DNA from: Longimicrobiales bacterium
Lineage (GTDB): Bacteria; Gemmatimonadota; Gemmatimonadetes; Longimicrobiales; Gaopeijiaceae
Direction of reading: 5' to 3'
NCBI GenBank assembly: GCA_958296005.1
Contig: CATQHQ010000001.1
Span: forward strand, 124,001-188,000
Length of the DNA: 64,000 nucleotides
Of this stretch, positions 53,889-63,070 are shown piece by piece; positions within the stretch are counted from its first letter, which is position 1; the number at the start of each line of letters is the position of its first letter. The translations under genes were made by a program, and so were the position numbers. Below the pieces are notes generated by a model that was given only the letters and a program-made list of their open reading frames with translations, was not told the origin of the DNA and did not search any database.

Positions 53889-54901
53889 CGGCTGGCTTCG
53901 GAGGCCGCGGCCATGGCGGGTTGGGCTGGAAGCTCGGCAGACGCAGGTTGCCGGGCCGGCGCTGCGGCTTCCCGTGCCAGCTGCGACAGCAACCGCGCGG
54001 TCGCCTCTGCCCGGCCCGACCACCACTCCGCGATCCGGGCGGAGCCCCGACCAGCCAGCCGATCCCGCCACTCCTCTGCGCGGCGAGAGAGCCAGGCCAG
54101 CGTCCCGCCCGGATCCTGGGCCAGCAACCCGGCCAGCGCGTATCGGCGCTCCCCTGCGCGGCAGGCGAGCCCGGCGTCGTCGGCCAGCCGGGTCAGGTCG
54201 TCGCGCACGAGGACGATCCCGGAGCGGACCGGCGCGAGCAGCCCTGCCACGAACGCGTCGCCGCCGGCGCGGCGCGGGTCGGGGAGGCCGGGGGCGTCTC
54301 GGAGAGCGGCGGGCAGGGGCGCCGAGGGCTCGGCCTCGTCTCTCAGCTCGCCTTCGACAGCGTCGATCGCCCGGCCCAGAAGCGCCGCCCACGCCTCGTA
54401 GAAGAGAGCGCCGCAATCGTCGAACGAGGCCAAGTAGACGCGAAGCCAAGGGGCGACGTGTTCCCTGACCAGGGTAGCCTTCGCGTGCGTGAGAAGCGCC
54501 CGCTGGGCCGCCCCGGGGGCTGGGCCGCCGCCGGAGTCGGCGCTTCCGGCTTCCACGGAGCCGCCGGCATTGCTCCAGCGCTCCAGCGCCGCCAGCAGAT
54601 CGAGAAGCGCCGCCAGATGATCGGCATCTGTCGAAGCGTCGCGGGCGACGGCCTCAGCGGCAGGGCGGGGGTCGTCTGCTCCCAGCGCGCGGCGGAAGCC
54701 TGCGATCCGGTCCCGGACCACGCCGCCGATCATCCCTTCCGCTCCCAAATACACCGACGCGTACGGCCACCGCTGGGACGCCACCACCCGATGGTGCTCC
54801 GCCGACGTAGGCGGCTCGGGGAGGCCGAGAGCCCGGGCCACGCCCGCGTGCTTCGGCGACGGCGCGTCGATCATCGAGCCGAGGGCGCGCAGCAGCTCCA
54901 T
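53885..54901 (-). CDS. TorD/DmsD-like molybdoenzyme chaperone
   Basis: A 338-residue, Ala- and Leu-rich all-helical protein with TorD-family features: RWPYASVYLGAEGMIGGV, ADHLAALLDLLAALE and REHVAPWLRVYLASFDDCG. These chaperones bind the catalytic molybdoenzyme subunit during cofactor insertion. It begins directly after the molybdoenzyme stop. It is longer than usual (about 200-250), with a C-terminal extension of unclear role. Confidence 0.82.
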   Translation of the reverse strand: MELLRALGSMIDAPSPKHAGVARALGLPEPPTSAEHHRVVASQRWPYASVYLGAEGMIGGVVRDRIAGFRRALGADDPRPAAEAVARDASTDADHLAALLDLLAALERWSNAGGSVEAGSADSGGGPAPGAAQRALLTHAKATLVREHVAPWLRVYLASFDDCGALFYEAWAALLGRAIDAVEGELRDEAEPSAPLPAALRDAPGLPDPRRAGGDAFVAGLLAPVRSGIVLVRDDLTRLADDAGLACRAGERRYALAGLLAQDPGGTLAWLSRRAEEWRDRLAGRGSARIAEWWSGRAEATARLLSQLAREAAAPARQPASAELPAQPAMAAASEASR

Positions 54902-57900
54902 TCAGCGTTCGGGATCCGTCGTGCCTGCGCTCTTTGCCGCGTCCGTCGCCGGCAGCCGAAACGCCGCGCGCTCCGGCCTCACGGGTCGCATCAACCAGTA
55001 GGGCCGCCTCGTGCCGTCGGGGGAGTGGTCGCGGGCGGGCCGGGTCAGTTCCAGCCACTGGCGGAAGACGCGGCGGGACTTCGCCGTGTCCACCGCGATG
55101 TCGCCGTAGCGGTCGCCGGGCTTCGCGCGCTCGATCCGCACGGCCTGATGCCAGCAGTGGGCGCCCGACACGGGATCCGGCTGCACGGCGAAGGTCATGT
55201 TCTGGTGCACCCCCACGTCCGTCCACCAGATCCGAGCGGTGTCGGGGTCGCTGGAGGCGAACGGCCCCGTCCCCTTCCGGCGGCTCATCGCCCAGGCGTC
55301 GCCTTCGCGGCCCAGGTCGACCGTGGCCACCGCCTGGCGAGCGCCCTGACCACCCGAAGACCGACCGCCCGTCTCGTCGCCCGTCGTCTCGTCGCCCGCC
55401 GTCCTCCCGGTCCCGGGCTTCCACCGGCCCATGTGGTGGGAGCACGCCGCGACGCCCGGATGGATGCCCTCCGTCACCCACGCCTTCGCCACGAAGTGCC
55501 CGATTCGGGTCTCGACGCGCACCAAGTCGCCCGTTGCCACCCCGATCCGGGCCGCGTCGCCGGGGTGCAGCCACACGGGGTTCGTATGGGCGATCTCGTT
55601 GAGCCACTTGGCGTTGGCGCTGCGCGTGTGGACCTGCACCGGGAGGCGGAAGGTGGAGATCAGGCACATCTGGTCCCGGTCCATGTTCTGCGGATGGACA
55701 TGGCTCCGGGCGTACGACGGGACCGCCATCTCCGGCCATCCCCACTCCGCCAGCGTGGACGACCAAAACTCCAGCCGCCCCGAAGGCGTGGGGAAGCCCT
55801 GCCGAACCGTCCCGTTCACCTCTACGCCGACCCGACGCCTGCCGTCGCCGTCGCCGTCGAGGACGGGGAGGGGGACCACGTTGCTGGACGGGGGGGCCGG
55901 CTCCCGGGAGTAGGCCCGACCCGCCCGATCCACGACAAAATCGTTGCGCAGATCGGCTTCGGGCACCGGCGTCTCGTGGAGCGAGCCCACCTCCCGGTCG
56001 ATCTCGAACGCCCCGTAGCGCCGCATGTACTCCAGCGGCGAAATCCCCTCCCGCGCCGCCCGCTCCGGCAACCCCGGCACCGAGTTCTCGAAGATCCAGC
56101 CGTAGTACTCGTCCACGGTCATCTTCTCCCCCGGCCGCCTGCGGGACTCGAAGAACTCGCGTACGCCTCGCGAGCCGTCGGGGTCGATCCGCCAGGTGAG
56201 CTCGATCCAGAACTCGTTCTCCTCCCACACTTCGCCCGGGTTGGCGTCGCGAGTGGTCGCCAGCTCTTCGCCCAGCCGTTCCCTGGCCGTCCGCAGCACC
56301 GGCTGACGGAAGCCGATCCACCGCCCGTCGTACTGCTCGTAGGACGTCAGGTCGTGACGCTCCGCCGAGTGTCCCATGGGCAGCACGTAGTCGGCAAAGA
56401 ACGCGGTCTCGTTCCATGTGGGCGTGAGGGCGACGTGAAGGCCGATCCGTTCCGGGTCCGTCAGCATCTCGATCCACGAGAAGCCGTCGGGGTTGGTCCA
56501 GACGGGGTTGTACACCCGAGTGAAGTACACGTCCAAGCGCCCCTCCCGCTCCGCCGTCAGGTGCGGCAGCAGGAACGACATCTCCATCAGGCTCAAGGGG
56601 TAGTCGCCGGGCCAGGTCAGGTCGTTCCACCCCTTGGGGTGCCGCGACGGCATTCGGATTGGACGGGGGACGTACTTGTTCCACGAGTTGGGGTAGGTGC
56701 CGCCGGGGACGGCGACTGCGCCCATGAGCGCGTTCAGCAAGAAGAGGCAGCGGGCGACCTGCCACCCGCCCAGGTTCCCCGCCGCGGCGCTCCGCCAGTT
56801 GTGGGTGGACAGCCGGTTGCCCGCCCCGGCGACGGTCTCCGCCACCGCCCGAACCGTCGCCTCCGGGACGCCGCTCTCCGCGGCCGCGAACTCGAAGGTG
56901 AAGCCTTCGTAGAGCTCGCGAAGGATCCGCTGGAAGGTCTCGAAGTCGGCAGGCTCGCCGGGGTGGTTCGTCTCCAGGTACTCCCGCCAGTTCCACCAGC
57001 GCTCGACGAACGTCGCGTCGTAGCTGCCGGTGCGGATGAGGTGGGCGGCGACCGCCAGGAGGACGGCAGCCTCGGAGCCGGGGTAGGTGGAGAGCCAGTG
57101 GTCGGCGTGGGTGGCGGTGTTGGAGAGCCGCGTGTCGAAGACGATCAGCTTGGCGCCGTTCTTCTTCCCCTCCATGACCCGCTGGGCGTGGGGGTTGAAG
57201 TAGTGGCCGGCCTCCAGGTGGCTGCTTACCAGAACGATGACCCGGGCGTTGGCGTGGTCGGGGCTGGGCCGGTCCATCCCCATCCAGAAGTGGTACCCGG
57301 CGCGGGCGCCCGAGGAGCAGATGTTGGTATGGGAGTTGTGGCCGTCCACCCCCCACGCAGCCAGCATCCGCTCGGTGAACCCGTCCTCGCCCGGCCGCCC
57401 CACGTGGTACATCACCTCCTCGCGGCGGTCCTCGTCGAGCGCGGCGCGGATGCGCGACGCGATCTCGTCCAGGGCCTCGTCCCAGCCGACCCGCTCCCAC
57501 CTTCCTTCGCCCCGTTCGCCGGTGCGCTTAAGGGGATGAAGGATCCTGTCCGGGTCCACGAGCTGGGTGACGGTGGCTGGTCCCTTCGCGCAGTTCCGCC
57601 CCCGGGAGCCCGGGTGCTCCGGGTTGCCCTCGAGCTTGCGCACTTCGAGGGTCTCTCGGTCCACGTAGGCCAGGAGCCCGCAGGCCGACTCGCAGTTGAA
57701 GCAGGTCGTGGGCACGAGCATGAAGCGGCGCTCGACCCGTTCGGGCCACGCCTTCGAGTCCAGCTCCACCCAGTCGGCCCACCGCTCCCTGGGGGGGTAC
57801 GCCGCCAAGTGGACGCGGCTGGCGCCGGGGTAGAACGTCTCGCCTCGGGCTTCGGCTTCGGCCTTGGCGGCAGAGACGCGGGCTTCGAGCTCCTGCAGGG

Positions 57901-57904
57901 TCAT
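54902..57904 (-). CDS. Molybdopterin oxidoreductase catalytic subunit (DMSO-reductase family)
   Basis: A 1000-residue protein. The [4Fe-4S] binding motif is TCFNCESACG ... NCAKG (C-x2-C-x3-C-x27-C). The molybdopterin domains follow, with SHTNICSSGARAGY near 190-205 carrying a candidate Cys ligand to Mo, and a C-terminal dinucleotide-binding domain (NEIAHTNPVWLHPGDAARIGV). No Tat or Sec signal is present from the ATG at 57904, so it should stay in the cytoplasm, as in SoeABC sulfite dehydrogenase. A low-complexity insertion (TTGDETGGRSSGG) sits late in the chain. The substrate is unproven. Confidence 0.85.
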   Translation of the reverse strand: MTLQELEARVSAAKAEAEARGETFYPGASRVHLAAYPPRERWADWVELDSKAWPERVERRFMLVPTTCFNCESACGLLAYVDRETLEVRKLEGNPEHPGSRGRNCAKGPATVTQLVDPDRILHPLKRTGERGEGRWERVGWDEALDEIASRIRAALDEDRREEVMYHVGRPGEDGFTERMLAAWGVDGHNSHTNICSSGARAGYHFWMGMDRPSPDHANARVIVLVSSHLEAGHYFNPHAQRVMEGKKNGAKLIVFDTRLSNTATHADHWLSTYPGSEAAVLLAVAAHLIRTGSYDATFVERWWNWREYLETNHPGEPADFETFQRILRELYEGFTFEFAAAESGVPEATVRAVAETVAGAGNRLSTHNWRSAAAGNLGGWQVARCLFLLNALMGAVAVPGGTYPNSWNKYVPRPIRMPSRHPKGWNDLTWPGDYPLSLMEMSFLLPHLTAEREGRLDVYFTRVYNPVWTNPDGFSWIEMLTDPERIGLHVALTPTWNETAFFADYVLPMGHSAERHDLTSYEQYDGRWIGFRQPVLRTARERLGEELATTRDANPGEVWEENEFWIELTWRIDPDGSRGVREFFESRRRPGEKMTVDEYYGWIFENSVPGLPERAAREGISPLEYMRRYGAFEIDREVGSLHETPVPEADLRNDFVVDRAGRAYSREPAPPSSNVVPLPVLDGDGDGRRRVGVEVNGTVRQGFPTPSGRLEFWSSTLAEWGWPEMAVPSYARSHVHPQNMDRDQMCLISTFRLPVQVHTRSANAKWLNEIAHTNPVWLHPGDAARIGVATGDLVRVETRIGHFVAKAWVTEGIHPGVAACSHHMGRWKPGTGRTAGDETTGDETGGRSSGGQGARQAVATVDLGREGDAWAMSRRKGTGPFASSDPDTARIWWTDVGVHQNMTFAVQPDPVSGAHCWHQAVRIERAKPGDRYGDIAVDTAKSRRVFRQWLELTRPARDHSPDGTRRPYWLMRPVRPERAAFRLPATDAAKSAGTTDPER

Positions 57905-57911
57905 CGACGGG

Positions 57912-59399
57912 TCACGCCAAGGGGACCGACTGGCCGGCCTGGACATACGCGTGCTCGTAGGCCAGCAGGCCCGCCATCGCGACGAGGACTGCCGGCCAGT
58001 CAAGCCACGGAGGGAGCCAGAGCGCCGCGACGCCGGCCAGCCCGCCCACCACGCCCAGCCGGAACCATGTCCTGTATCGCCCGTGGACCATCTCCCGTTC
58101 CGCCAGCTTGGCGTGAGCAGTGGGCGCGGGCATGAGGACTTCGCCGGCGATCATGAGGAGGTGGGCTGCGCTGGCCGCGGCCAGGGGCAGCAGCGCCGCG
58201 GTCTTGGCCGCGACGAGGAAGGTCGCTCCCGCTCCGGCGACCAGCGCCTGCACGAGGAAGTGGACGGGGAGGAGCGGGTTCTGCCACATGTCCCGCGCCT
58301 TGGCTTGGCCGAAGAGGAAGGCGGTGTACACGGCAGTCAGGACGGCGAACGCGCCGCCGAGCGCGGCGAGCCACAGCGGGGGCGGCGCCGGGCCGGTCGC
58401 CAGGACGAAATGGGTCGCCAGCACCGCGCCGTAGACCCCGATGACGAACCCGCCCCGCACGAGCCAGCTTCGCCACTGGGGCCGCTTGAAGATCAGGAGG
58501 AAGCGCTTCGGGTGCTCCAGGTCCCAGATCAGGAGTCCGCCGGTAAGGGCCAGGAAGACCGCCGCCAGGATCGGGGCGGTCGCGCGCCAGTGGGGATCGG
58601 TGGCGTCGAGCGCGCCGACTCCGAGCAAGAAGAGGGGGACCAGATAGGCCCCTGCCGCGACCGACTTGGTCCACGTGTACAGGGAAACGCGAAAGTCCCA
58701 CGGGACCTTCCGGGGGATGTCGTAGCTCAGGACTGCGGCCGCAGAGGAGCTCCACGGGCCGCGCCGGCTACTCTCGCCCGATCCGGCCCCGTTTCCCTGC
58801 TCGCTCCACATGAAGAGTCCGCCGCCGGGGCGCTGCGCGGCGAGGGGGTCCAGCGTGGTCTGGTCCGCGCCCTTGTAGAAGAGCTTCGGCTTGGTCTGCT
58901 TCTCCGGACGGCGCACCGTCACCGGGTCCCGGTGTACGATCTTGGCGACTTCCGACGACGGGTCGTTCAGGTCGCCCACGAGCAGCGCCTCCGTGGGACA
59001 GACGACCACGCACGCGGGTTCCAGGCCGATCTCCAGCCGGTGGGCGCAGAAGTTGCACTTCTCGGCCGAGTGGTCCGCCGGGTTGATGAAGATCGCGTCG
59101 TACGGACACGCCGCGATGCACGCCTTGCACCCGATGCAGACGCTCTTGTCGAAGTCCACGATCCCGTCGGACCGCTTGAACATCGCCGCGGTGGGGCAGG
59201 CGTCCACACACGGCGGCTCGTCGCACTGGTTGCAGCGGGTCACCTGGAACGACCGGCGCGCCTCGGGGAAAACCCCCGCGTCCACGTACTTCACGTAGGT
59301 GCGGGTGACCGAGAGGGGGACTTCGTTCTCCGACTTGCAGGCGGTGGTGCAGGCGTGGCACCCGATGCAGCGGCTCTGGTCGACCACCTTGGCCCACAT
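57912..59399 (-). CDS. Fused 4Fe-4S ferredoxin (PsrB-like) and NrfD membrane subunit
   Basis: A 495-residue protein. Residues 1-170 hold four [4Fe-4S] clusters' worth of Cys motifs (CIGCHACTTAC, CNQCDEPPCVDAC, CIGCKACIAAC, CNFCAHRLE). After a flexible linker, residues 210-495 carry eight or so TM helices of the NrfD/PsrC type (SLYTWTKSVAAGAYLVPLFL). These subunits pass electrons between quinone and the molybdoenzyme and are normally two separate genes. ATG at 59399; 7 bp before the catalytic subunit. Confidence 0.88.
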   Translation of the reverse strand: MWAKVVDQSRCIGCHACTTACKSENEVPLSVTRTYVKYVDAGVFPEARRSFQVTRCNQCDEPPCVDACPTAAMFKRSDGIVDFDKSVCIGCKACIAACPYDAIFINPADHSAEKCNFCAHRLEIGLEPACVVVCPTEALLVGDLNDPSSEVAKIVHRDPVTVRRPEKQTKPKLFYKGADQTTLDPLAAQRPGGGLFMWSEQGNGAGSGESSRRGPWSSSAAAVLSYDIPRKVPWDFRVSLYTWTKSVAAGAYLVPLFLLGVGALDATDPHWRATAPILAAVFLALTGGLLIWDLEHPKRFLLIFKRPQWRSWLVRGGFVIGVYGAVLATHFVLATGPAPPPLWLAALGGAFAVLTAVYTAFLFGQAKARDMWQNPLLPVHFLVQALVAGAGATFLVAAKTAALLPLAAASAAHLLMIAGEVLMPAPTAHAKLAEREMVHGRYRTWFRLGVVGGLAGVAALWLPPWLDWPAVLVAMAGLLAYEHAYVQAGQSVPLA

Positions 59400-59613
59400 G
59401 GGACTCGCGACCTCCCCGGGGCCGCGGGAGGCGGAGCCGTCGTCGGGGGCGGCGCTTCGGGCGGGGACGCGGCCGGTGTCGGAAGGCACGTGAGGGAAGA
59501 ACCTCGCAGGCTGGCGGAGCTGCGGCGCTGGCGGCGTTGCGCCGCCGTTGAGAATAAGCCGGGCGGCTGGAAGGACCAAGCCGGAAGCGGGGGCGGCGCG
59601 TATCTTGGTCGTG

Positions 59614-60498
59614 ATGCCCAGATCGTCCCGTCCAGCCCCGGCCGAACCGCAGAGTCCCCGGGCGTGTCTGTTCCGGGGCGAACGTCTCGTCTTGGCGGAA
59701 GGGGCGTCGTCGCTACCCTCCGTCGTCCAAGCCGAGGAGTGGGTCGGCGGCAAGCCGGAGTGGTTCCCGGTGCAGCGAGGGAAAGATCGCGGGCTCTCGC
59801 CGGAGGACCGTCGGTCGAAGCGGCGGACGGTGGCGGGGGTCGTCGAATCCGGGTGGAGGCCTCCCAGCGGCGTCGCTGCGTTCGGACTGCGCGCGGTCCT
59901 GGGAGTGCTCGGCGAACCCGACCTCTCGCTGGCGCTGACTGCCGCGCACCTGGCCCGGTGGCGGCGCACATCCCGGTTCTGCGGCGTATGCGGCAGCCCG
60001 ACCGCGCCAACGCTTCGCCACCGGGCGATGGCGTGCTCCGCCTGCGACCACCTCCTCTTCCCCAAGGTCTCGCCGGCCGTGATCGTGCAGGTCGTGGAAG
60101 GGTCCCGGATACTGCTGGGTCGGTCCAAGCGCCACCCGCCGGGCTCGTACTCGGTGCTGGCCGGCTTCGTGGACCCCGGCGAGAGCCTGGAGGATACCGT
60201 CCGGCGGGAGGTTCGGGAGGAGTCGGGCATCCTCGTGACCAACGTCCGCTACTTCGGCAGCCAGCCGTGGCCGTTCCCCGACTCGCTGATGGTCGGGTTC
60301 ACGGCGGAGTCCGCGGGCGGCGTGCTCCAACCCGACGATGACGAGCTGGAGGACGTGGCCTGGTTTCGGGCGGAGGCGCTGCCCCCGGTCCCGCCGGCCT
60401 ACAGCATCGCCAGGACGCTGATCGACGACTTCGCGCGTCGCCACGGCGTGGACCCTGCGACGGTGCCGACGTGGAAGAGAACCACCCGACCGGGCTGA
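59614..60498 (+). CDS. nudC: NADH pyrophosphatase / NAD-RNA decapping hydrolase NudC
   Basis: A 294-residue protein. The zinc ribbon is CGVCGSP ... ACSACD (about 130-150). The Nudix box GFVDPGESLEDTVRREVREE lies at about 187-207, followed by SQPWPFPDSLMVGF, which is diagnostic of NudC. It cleaves NADH and NAD-capped RNA. The start is the ATG at 59614 (GTG at 59611 is adjacent). The 214 bp before it should hold divergent promoters for NudC and the NrfD operon. Confidence 0.92.
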   Translation: MPRSSRPAPAEPQSPRACLFRGERLVLAEGASSLPSVVQAEEWVGGKPEWFPVQRGKDRGLSPEDRRSKRRTVAGVVESGWRPPSGVAAFGLRAVLGVLGEPDLSLALTAAHLARWRRTSRFCGVCGSPTAPTLRHRAMACSACDHLLFPKVSPAVIVQVVEGSRILLGRSKRHPPGSYSVLAGFVDPGESLEDTVRREVREESGILVTNVRYFGSQPWPFPDSLMVGFTAESAGGVLQPDDDELEDVAWFRAEALPPVPPAYSIARTLIDDFARRHGVDPATVPTWKRTTRPG

Positions 60499-60646
60499 CG
60501 GGTCCGGGGCCGACCGCCAGGACCCCGCCGTCCTCGCGGCGCGTCGCCACGGCCAGCAGGTTGCTCTACGACCACTTCGGTCCAAGATTTGCTTCCCTCC
60601 ACACTCGTTGGAGCAGCCTTTCCGCAGAGCCCAAGGAGCACCACAG

Positions 60647-61033
60647 ATGACCCAGCCATCCCTCAGCAGACGCGCGCTGATCGCCTTTCTCCCCGCCGTC
60701 CTGGCCACCGCTTGCGCCAGCGGCCCCTCCGGCCCGCCCCCCTTCGATCCGGTGGGAACCTACGACTACGCCGCGAGCGTCGAGGGGATGACGATGGCCG
60801 GGACGATGACGATCGAGGGCGCCGAGGGCGCCTACACCGGCTCGCTTCGCAGCGACATGTTCCCGGCCGTCCCGATCAACTCCGTCATGGTCGCGGGGCA
60901 AGCAGTCACGATCGAAGCGTCGGGTCCCGACGGACCTCTGACGCTGGAGTTCGTCGTGGCCGACGGTGCTTTCGTGGGAACTTGGGCGATGGGCGGCATG
61001 AGCGGCTCGTTCACGGGATCCAGGACGAACTGA
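60647..61033 (+). CDS. Small lipoprotein of unknown function
   Basis: 128 residues from an ATG at 60647 with an AAGGAGC RBS. A twin-Arg-containing lipoprotein signal (SRRALIAFLPAVLATACAS) precedes a small all-beta domain with repeated strand pairs (TYDYAASVEGMTMAGTMTIEG, GAFVGTWAMGGMSGSFTG). It resembles small extracellular lipocalin-like or DUF-type domains, with no firm match. It ends 16 bp before the LysZ-like kinase. Confidence 0.7.
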   Translation: MTQPSLSRRALIAFLPAVLATACASGPSGPPPFDPVGTYDYAASVEGMTMAGTMTIEGAEGAYTGSLRSDMFPAVPINSVMVAGQAVTIEASGPDGPLTLEFVVADGAFVGTWAMGGMSGSFTGSRTN

Positions 61034-61049
61034 CCCGGCCGTCCCGGCG

Positions 61050-61847
61050 ATGAGGCTGCTCGTCAAGGTTGGGGGCGGCGAGTCCGTCAAGTCGGAAGCC
61101 GTCGCCGCCGATCTTGGGACGATGAAGGACGCTTCCTTCGTCGTGGTTCACGGCGCGAATGCGCTTCGGGACTCGCTGGCCCGTCGTCTCGGCGTGGAAA
61201 AGCGGGTGATCACCTCCGTGTCAGGCTACGACAGCGTGTTCTCCGACGACGACGCCATCGACCTGCTGCTCATGGCCTACGCGGGCGTCCGCAACAAGCG
61301 CCTCGTCGAGGCGCTCCAGGGGCACGGGGTCGACGCCGTCGGCCTGACGGGGTTGGACGGCGCCTTGGTCCGAGGCCGACGCAACCGGGGAATCCGCGTC
61401 CGCGAGGGCGGCAAGACGCTGATCCGGCGGGACCTCTCGGGCAAGCCCGTGGTGGTCAACCGCAAGCTCCTCGGCCTCCTCCTCGACAACGGCTACACGC
61501 CGGTGATGACGGTGCCGATCGTCGACGAGCACGGCGTGGCGGTCAACTCGGAGAACGACGACATCGTGGTCCTCTTGGACGCGACGCTGAAGCCGGACTG
61601 GGTGATCCAGCTCGTGGAGGCGCCCGGGTACTTGGCGGACCCGGACGATCCCGGGTCCGTCGTGCCGCGCATGACCTGGGCCGAGGTGGCGGAGCGCGAA
61701 GCGGAGGCGACGGGACGCATGAAGCGCAAGATGCTGGCGCTGAAGCGGCTTGGGACGCGACCGGGCGCTCGGGTCGTGATCGCCGACGGAAGGGTGGAGC
61801 ATCCGGTGCTGGACGCCCTGGCTGGTCGGGGGACGCTGATCGCTTGA
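61050..61847 (+). CDS. lysZ: [LysW]-aminoadipate / acetylglutamate kinase
   Basis: A 265-residue amino-acid kinase: MRLLVKVGGGESV, VVVHGANALRDSLARRLG, GLTGLDGALVRGRRNRGIRV, NSENDDIVVLLDATL. The short N-terminus and RGRRNRGIRVREGGK segment fit LysZ, which phosphorylates LysW-bound aminoadipate or glutamate, better than free-substrate ArgB. Its stop overlaps the aminotransferase start. No LysW carrier gene is in the window. Confidence 0.82.
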   Translation: MRLLVKVGGGESVKSEAVAADLGTMKDASFVVVHGANALRDSLARRLGVEKRVITSVSGYDSVFSDDDAIDLLLMAYAGVRNKRLVEALQGHGVDAVGLTGLDGALVRGRRNRGIRVREGGKTLIRRDLSGKPVVVNRKLLGLLLDNGYTPVMTVPIVDEHGVAVNSENDDIVVLLDATLKPDWVIQLVEAPGYLADPDDPGSVVPRMTWAEVAEREAEATGRMKRKMLALKRLGTRPGARVVIADGRVEHPVLDALAGRGTLIA

Positions 61848-63070
61848 GTCGCCGAGCGGCGCCGACCGAGGAGCGGTACGCCCTCCAGGTCTACCCAGCC
61901 CGGGGGATCACGCTCGTGCGCGGGGAAGGAGCGATCGTCGAAGACGACCAGGGGCGACGCTACATCGACTGCGTGGCGGGGATCGGCGTCGCCAACGTGG
62001 GCCACGCGAACCCAGCGGTGGCGGCGGCGGTGGCGGAGCAAGCGGGGAGACTCACGGTTTGCCCGGGGATCTTCGGCAACGACCAGCGGGCAGCCCTCAT
62101 GGAGAAGCTGGTCTCGATCGCGCCGCCGGGGCTTGAGCGGGCGTTCCTCTGCAACTCCGGCGCGGAGGCGGTGGAGGCGGCCCTCAAGTTCGCTCGCGCA
62201 GCGACGGGCCGCGCAATGGTCGTGTCGGCGATGCGGAGCTTCCACGGGCGGACGATGGGCGCCCTCAGCGCCACCTTCAAAGAGGCGTACCGGCGGCCCT
62301 TCGCCCCCCTCGTGCCCGGCTTCTCCTTCGTGCCCTTCAACAACGTCGCCAAGGTGCGCGACGCCGTGAGCGAAGACACGGCCGCCGTCTTGCTGGAGCC
62401 TGTGCAGGGGGAAGGCGGCGTGAGGCCCGCCGACGAAGGCTACTTGAAGGCGGTCCGCCGGATCTGCGACGAGACGGGCGCCCTGCTGGTGTTCGACGAG
62501 GTGCAGACCGGGTTCTGCCGCACCGGGCGGATGTTCGCCTGCGAGCGGCACGGCGTGGCCCCCGACATGCTGTGCCTGGCCAAGGCGATCGCTGGCGGCG
62601 TCCCTCTCGGCGCGGTTCTGGCCGGCGACCGGGTGCCGTCGATGCCCGGCCGGCACGGAACCACTTCGGCTGGCAGCCCCCTGGCGTGCGCCGCGGCTCT
62701 GGCTGCGATCCGGTTCATGGAGCAGGAAGGGTTGGCGGAGCGCGCCGAGACGCTGGGCGCGTGGCTCCGGGAGCGGCTCGCGGAGATGCCCGGCCCAGGT
62801 CGCGCCCGGGTCCGCGCAGTCCGTCAAGCCGGGCTGATGATCGGCGTCGAGCTGCGGGAGAGGTGTCGGCCCTACCTGACCCTGCTGGCGGAGCGGGGCG
62901 TGCTCGCCCTGTCGGCGGGGCCTACCGTGATCCGCCTGCTGCCGCCGCTGGTCGTCACCAAGGAGCAGCTGGCCCAGGTGGCCCGCGCCTTGGCCGAGGT
63001 GCTGACGGCGGGCGTTTCGGCGCGGCCGCGGCCGCCGCACGGCCCGCACGTCGAGTCAGCTCACCGGTGA
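61844..63070 (+). CDS. lysJ: Class III aminotransferase, LysJ/ArgD-like
   Basis: 408 residues, starting at a TTG that overlaps the kinase stop (TTGA). The PLP fold is clear: FLCNSGAEAVEAALKFAR, SFHGRTMGALSAT, LLEPVQGEGGV, LVFDEVQTGFCRTGRMFA and the PLP Lys in LCLAKAIAGGVPLG. Next to a LysZ-like kinase it should transaminate LysW-aminoadipate or glutamate semialdehyde in lysine or arginine synthesis. Its 3' end overlaps the convergent peptidase by 15 bp. Confidence 0.85.
   Translation: MSRRAAPTEERYALQVYPARGITLVRGEGAIVEDDQGRRYIDCVAGIGVANVGHANPAVAAAVAEQAGRLTVCPGIFGNDQRAALMEKLVSIAPPGLERAFLCNSGAEAVEAALKFARAATGRAMVVSAMRSFHGRTMGALSATFKEAYRRPFAPLVPGFSFVPFNNVAKVRDAVSEDTAAVLLEPVQGEGGVRPADEGYLKAVRRICDETGALLVFDEVQTGFCRTGRMFACERHGVAPDMLCLAKAIAGGVPLGAVLAGDRVPSMPGRHGTTSAGSPLACAAALAAIRFMEQEGLAERAETLGAWLRERLAEMPGPGRARVRAVRQAGLMIGVELRERCRPYLTLLAERGVLALSAGPTVIRLLPPLVVTKEQLAQVARALAEVLTAGVSARPRPPHGPHVESAHR

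Noticed and set aside
53798-58135. A very long plus-strand open frame (about 1445 codons)
   Set aside because: It is the antisense shadow of the TorD-like and molybdoenzyme genes; high GC removes stops. Its composition is Arg/Pro/Gly-rich with no domain, while the minus strand has clear motifs.
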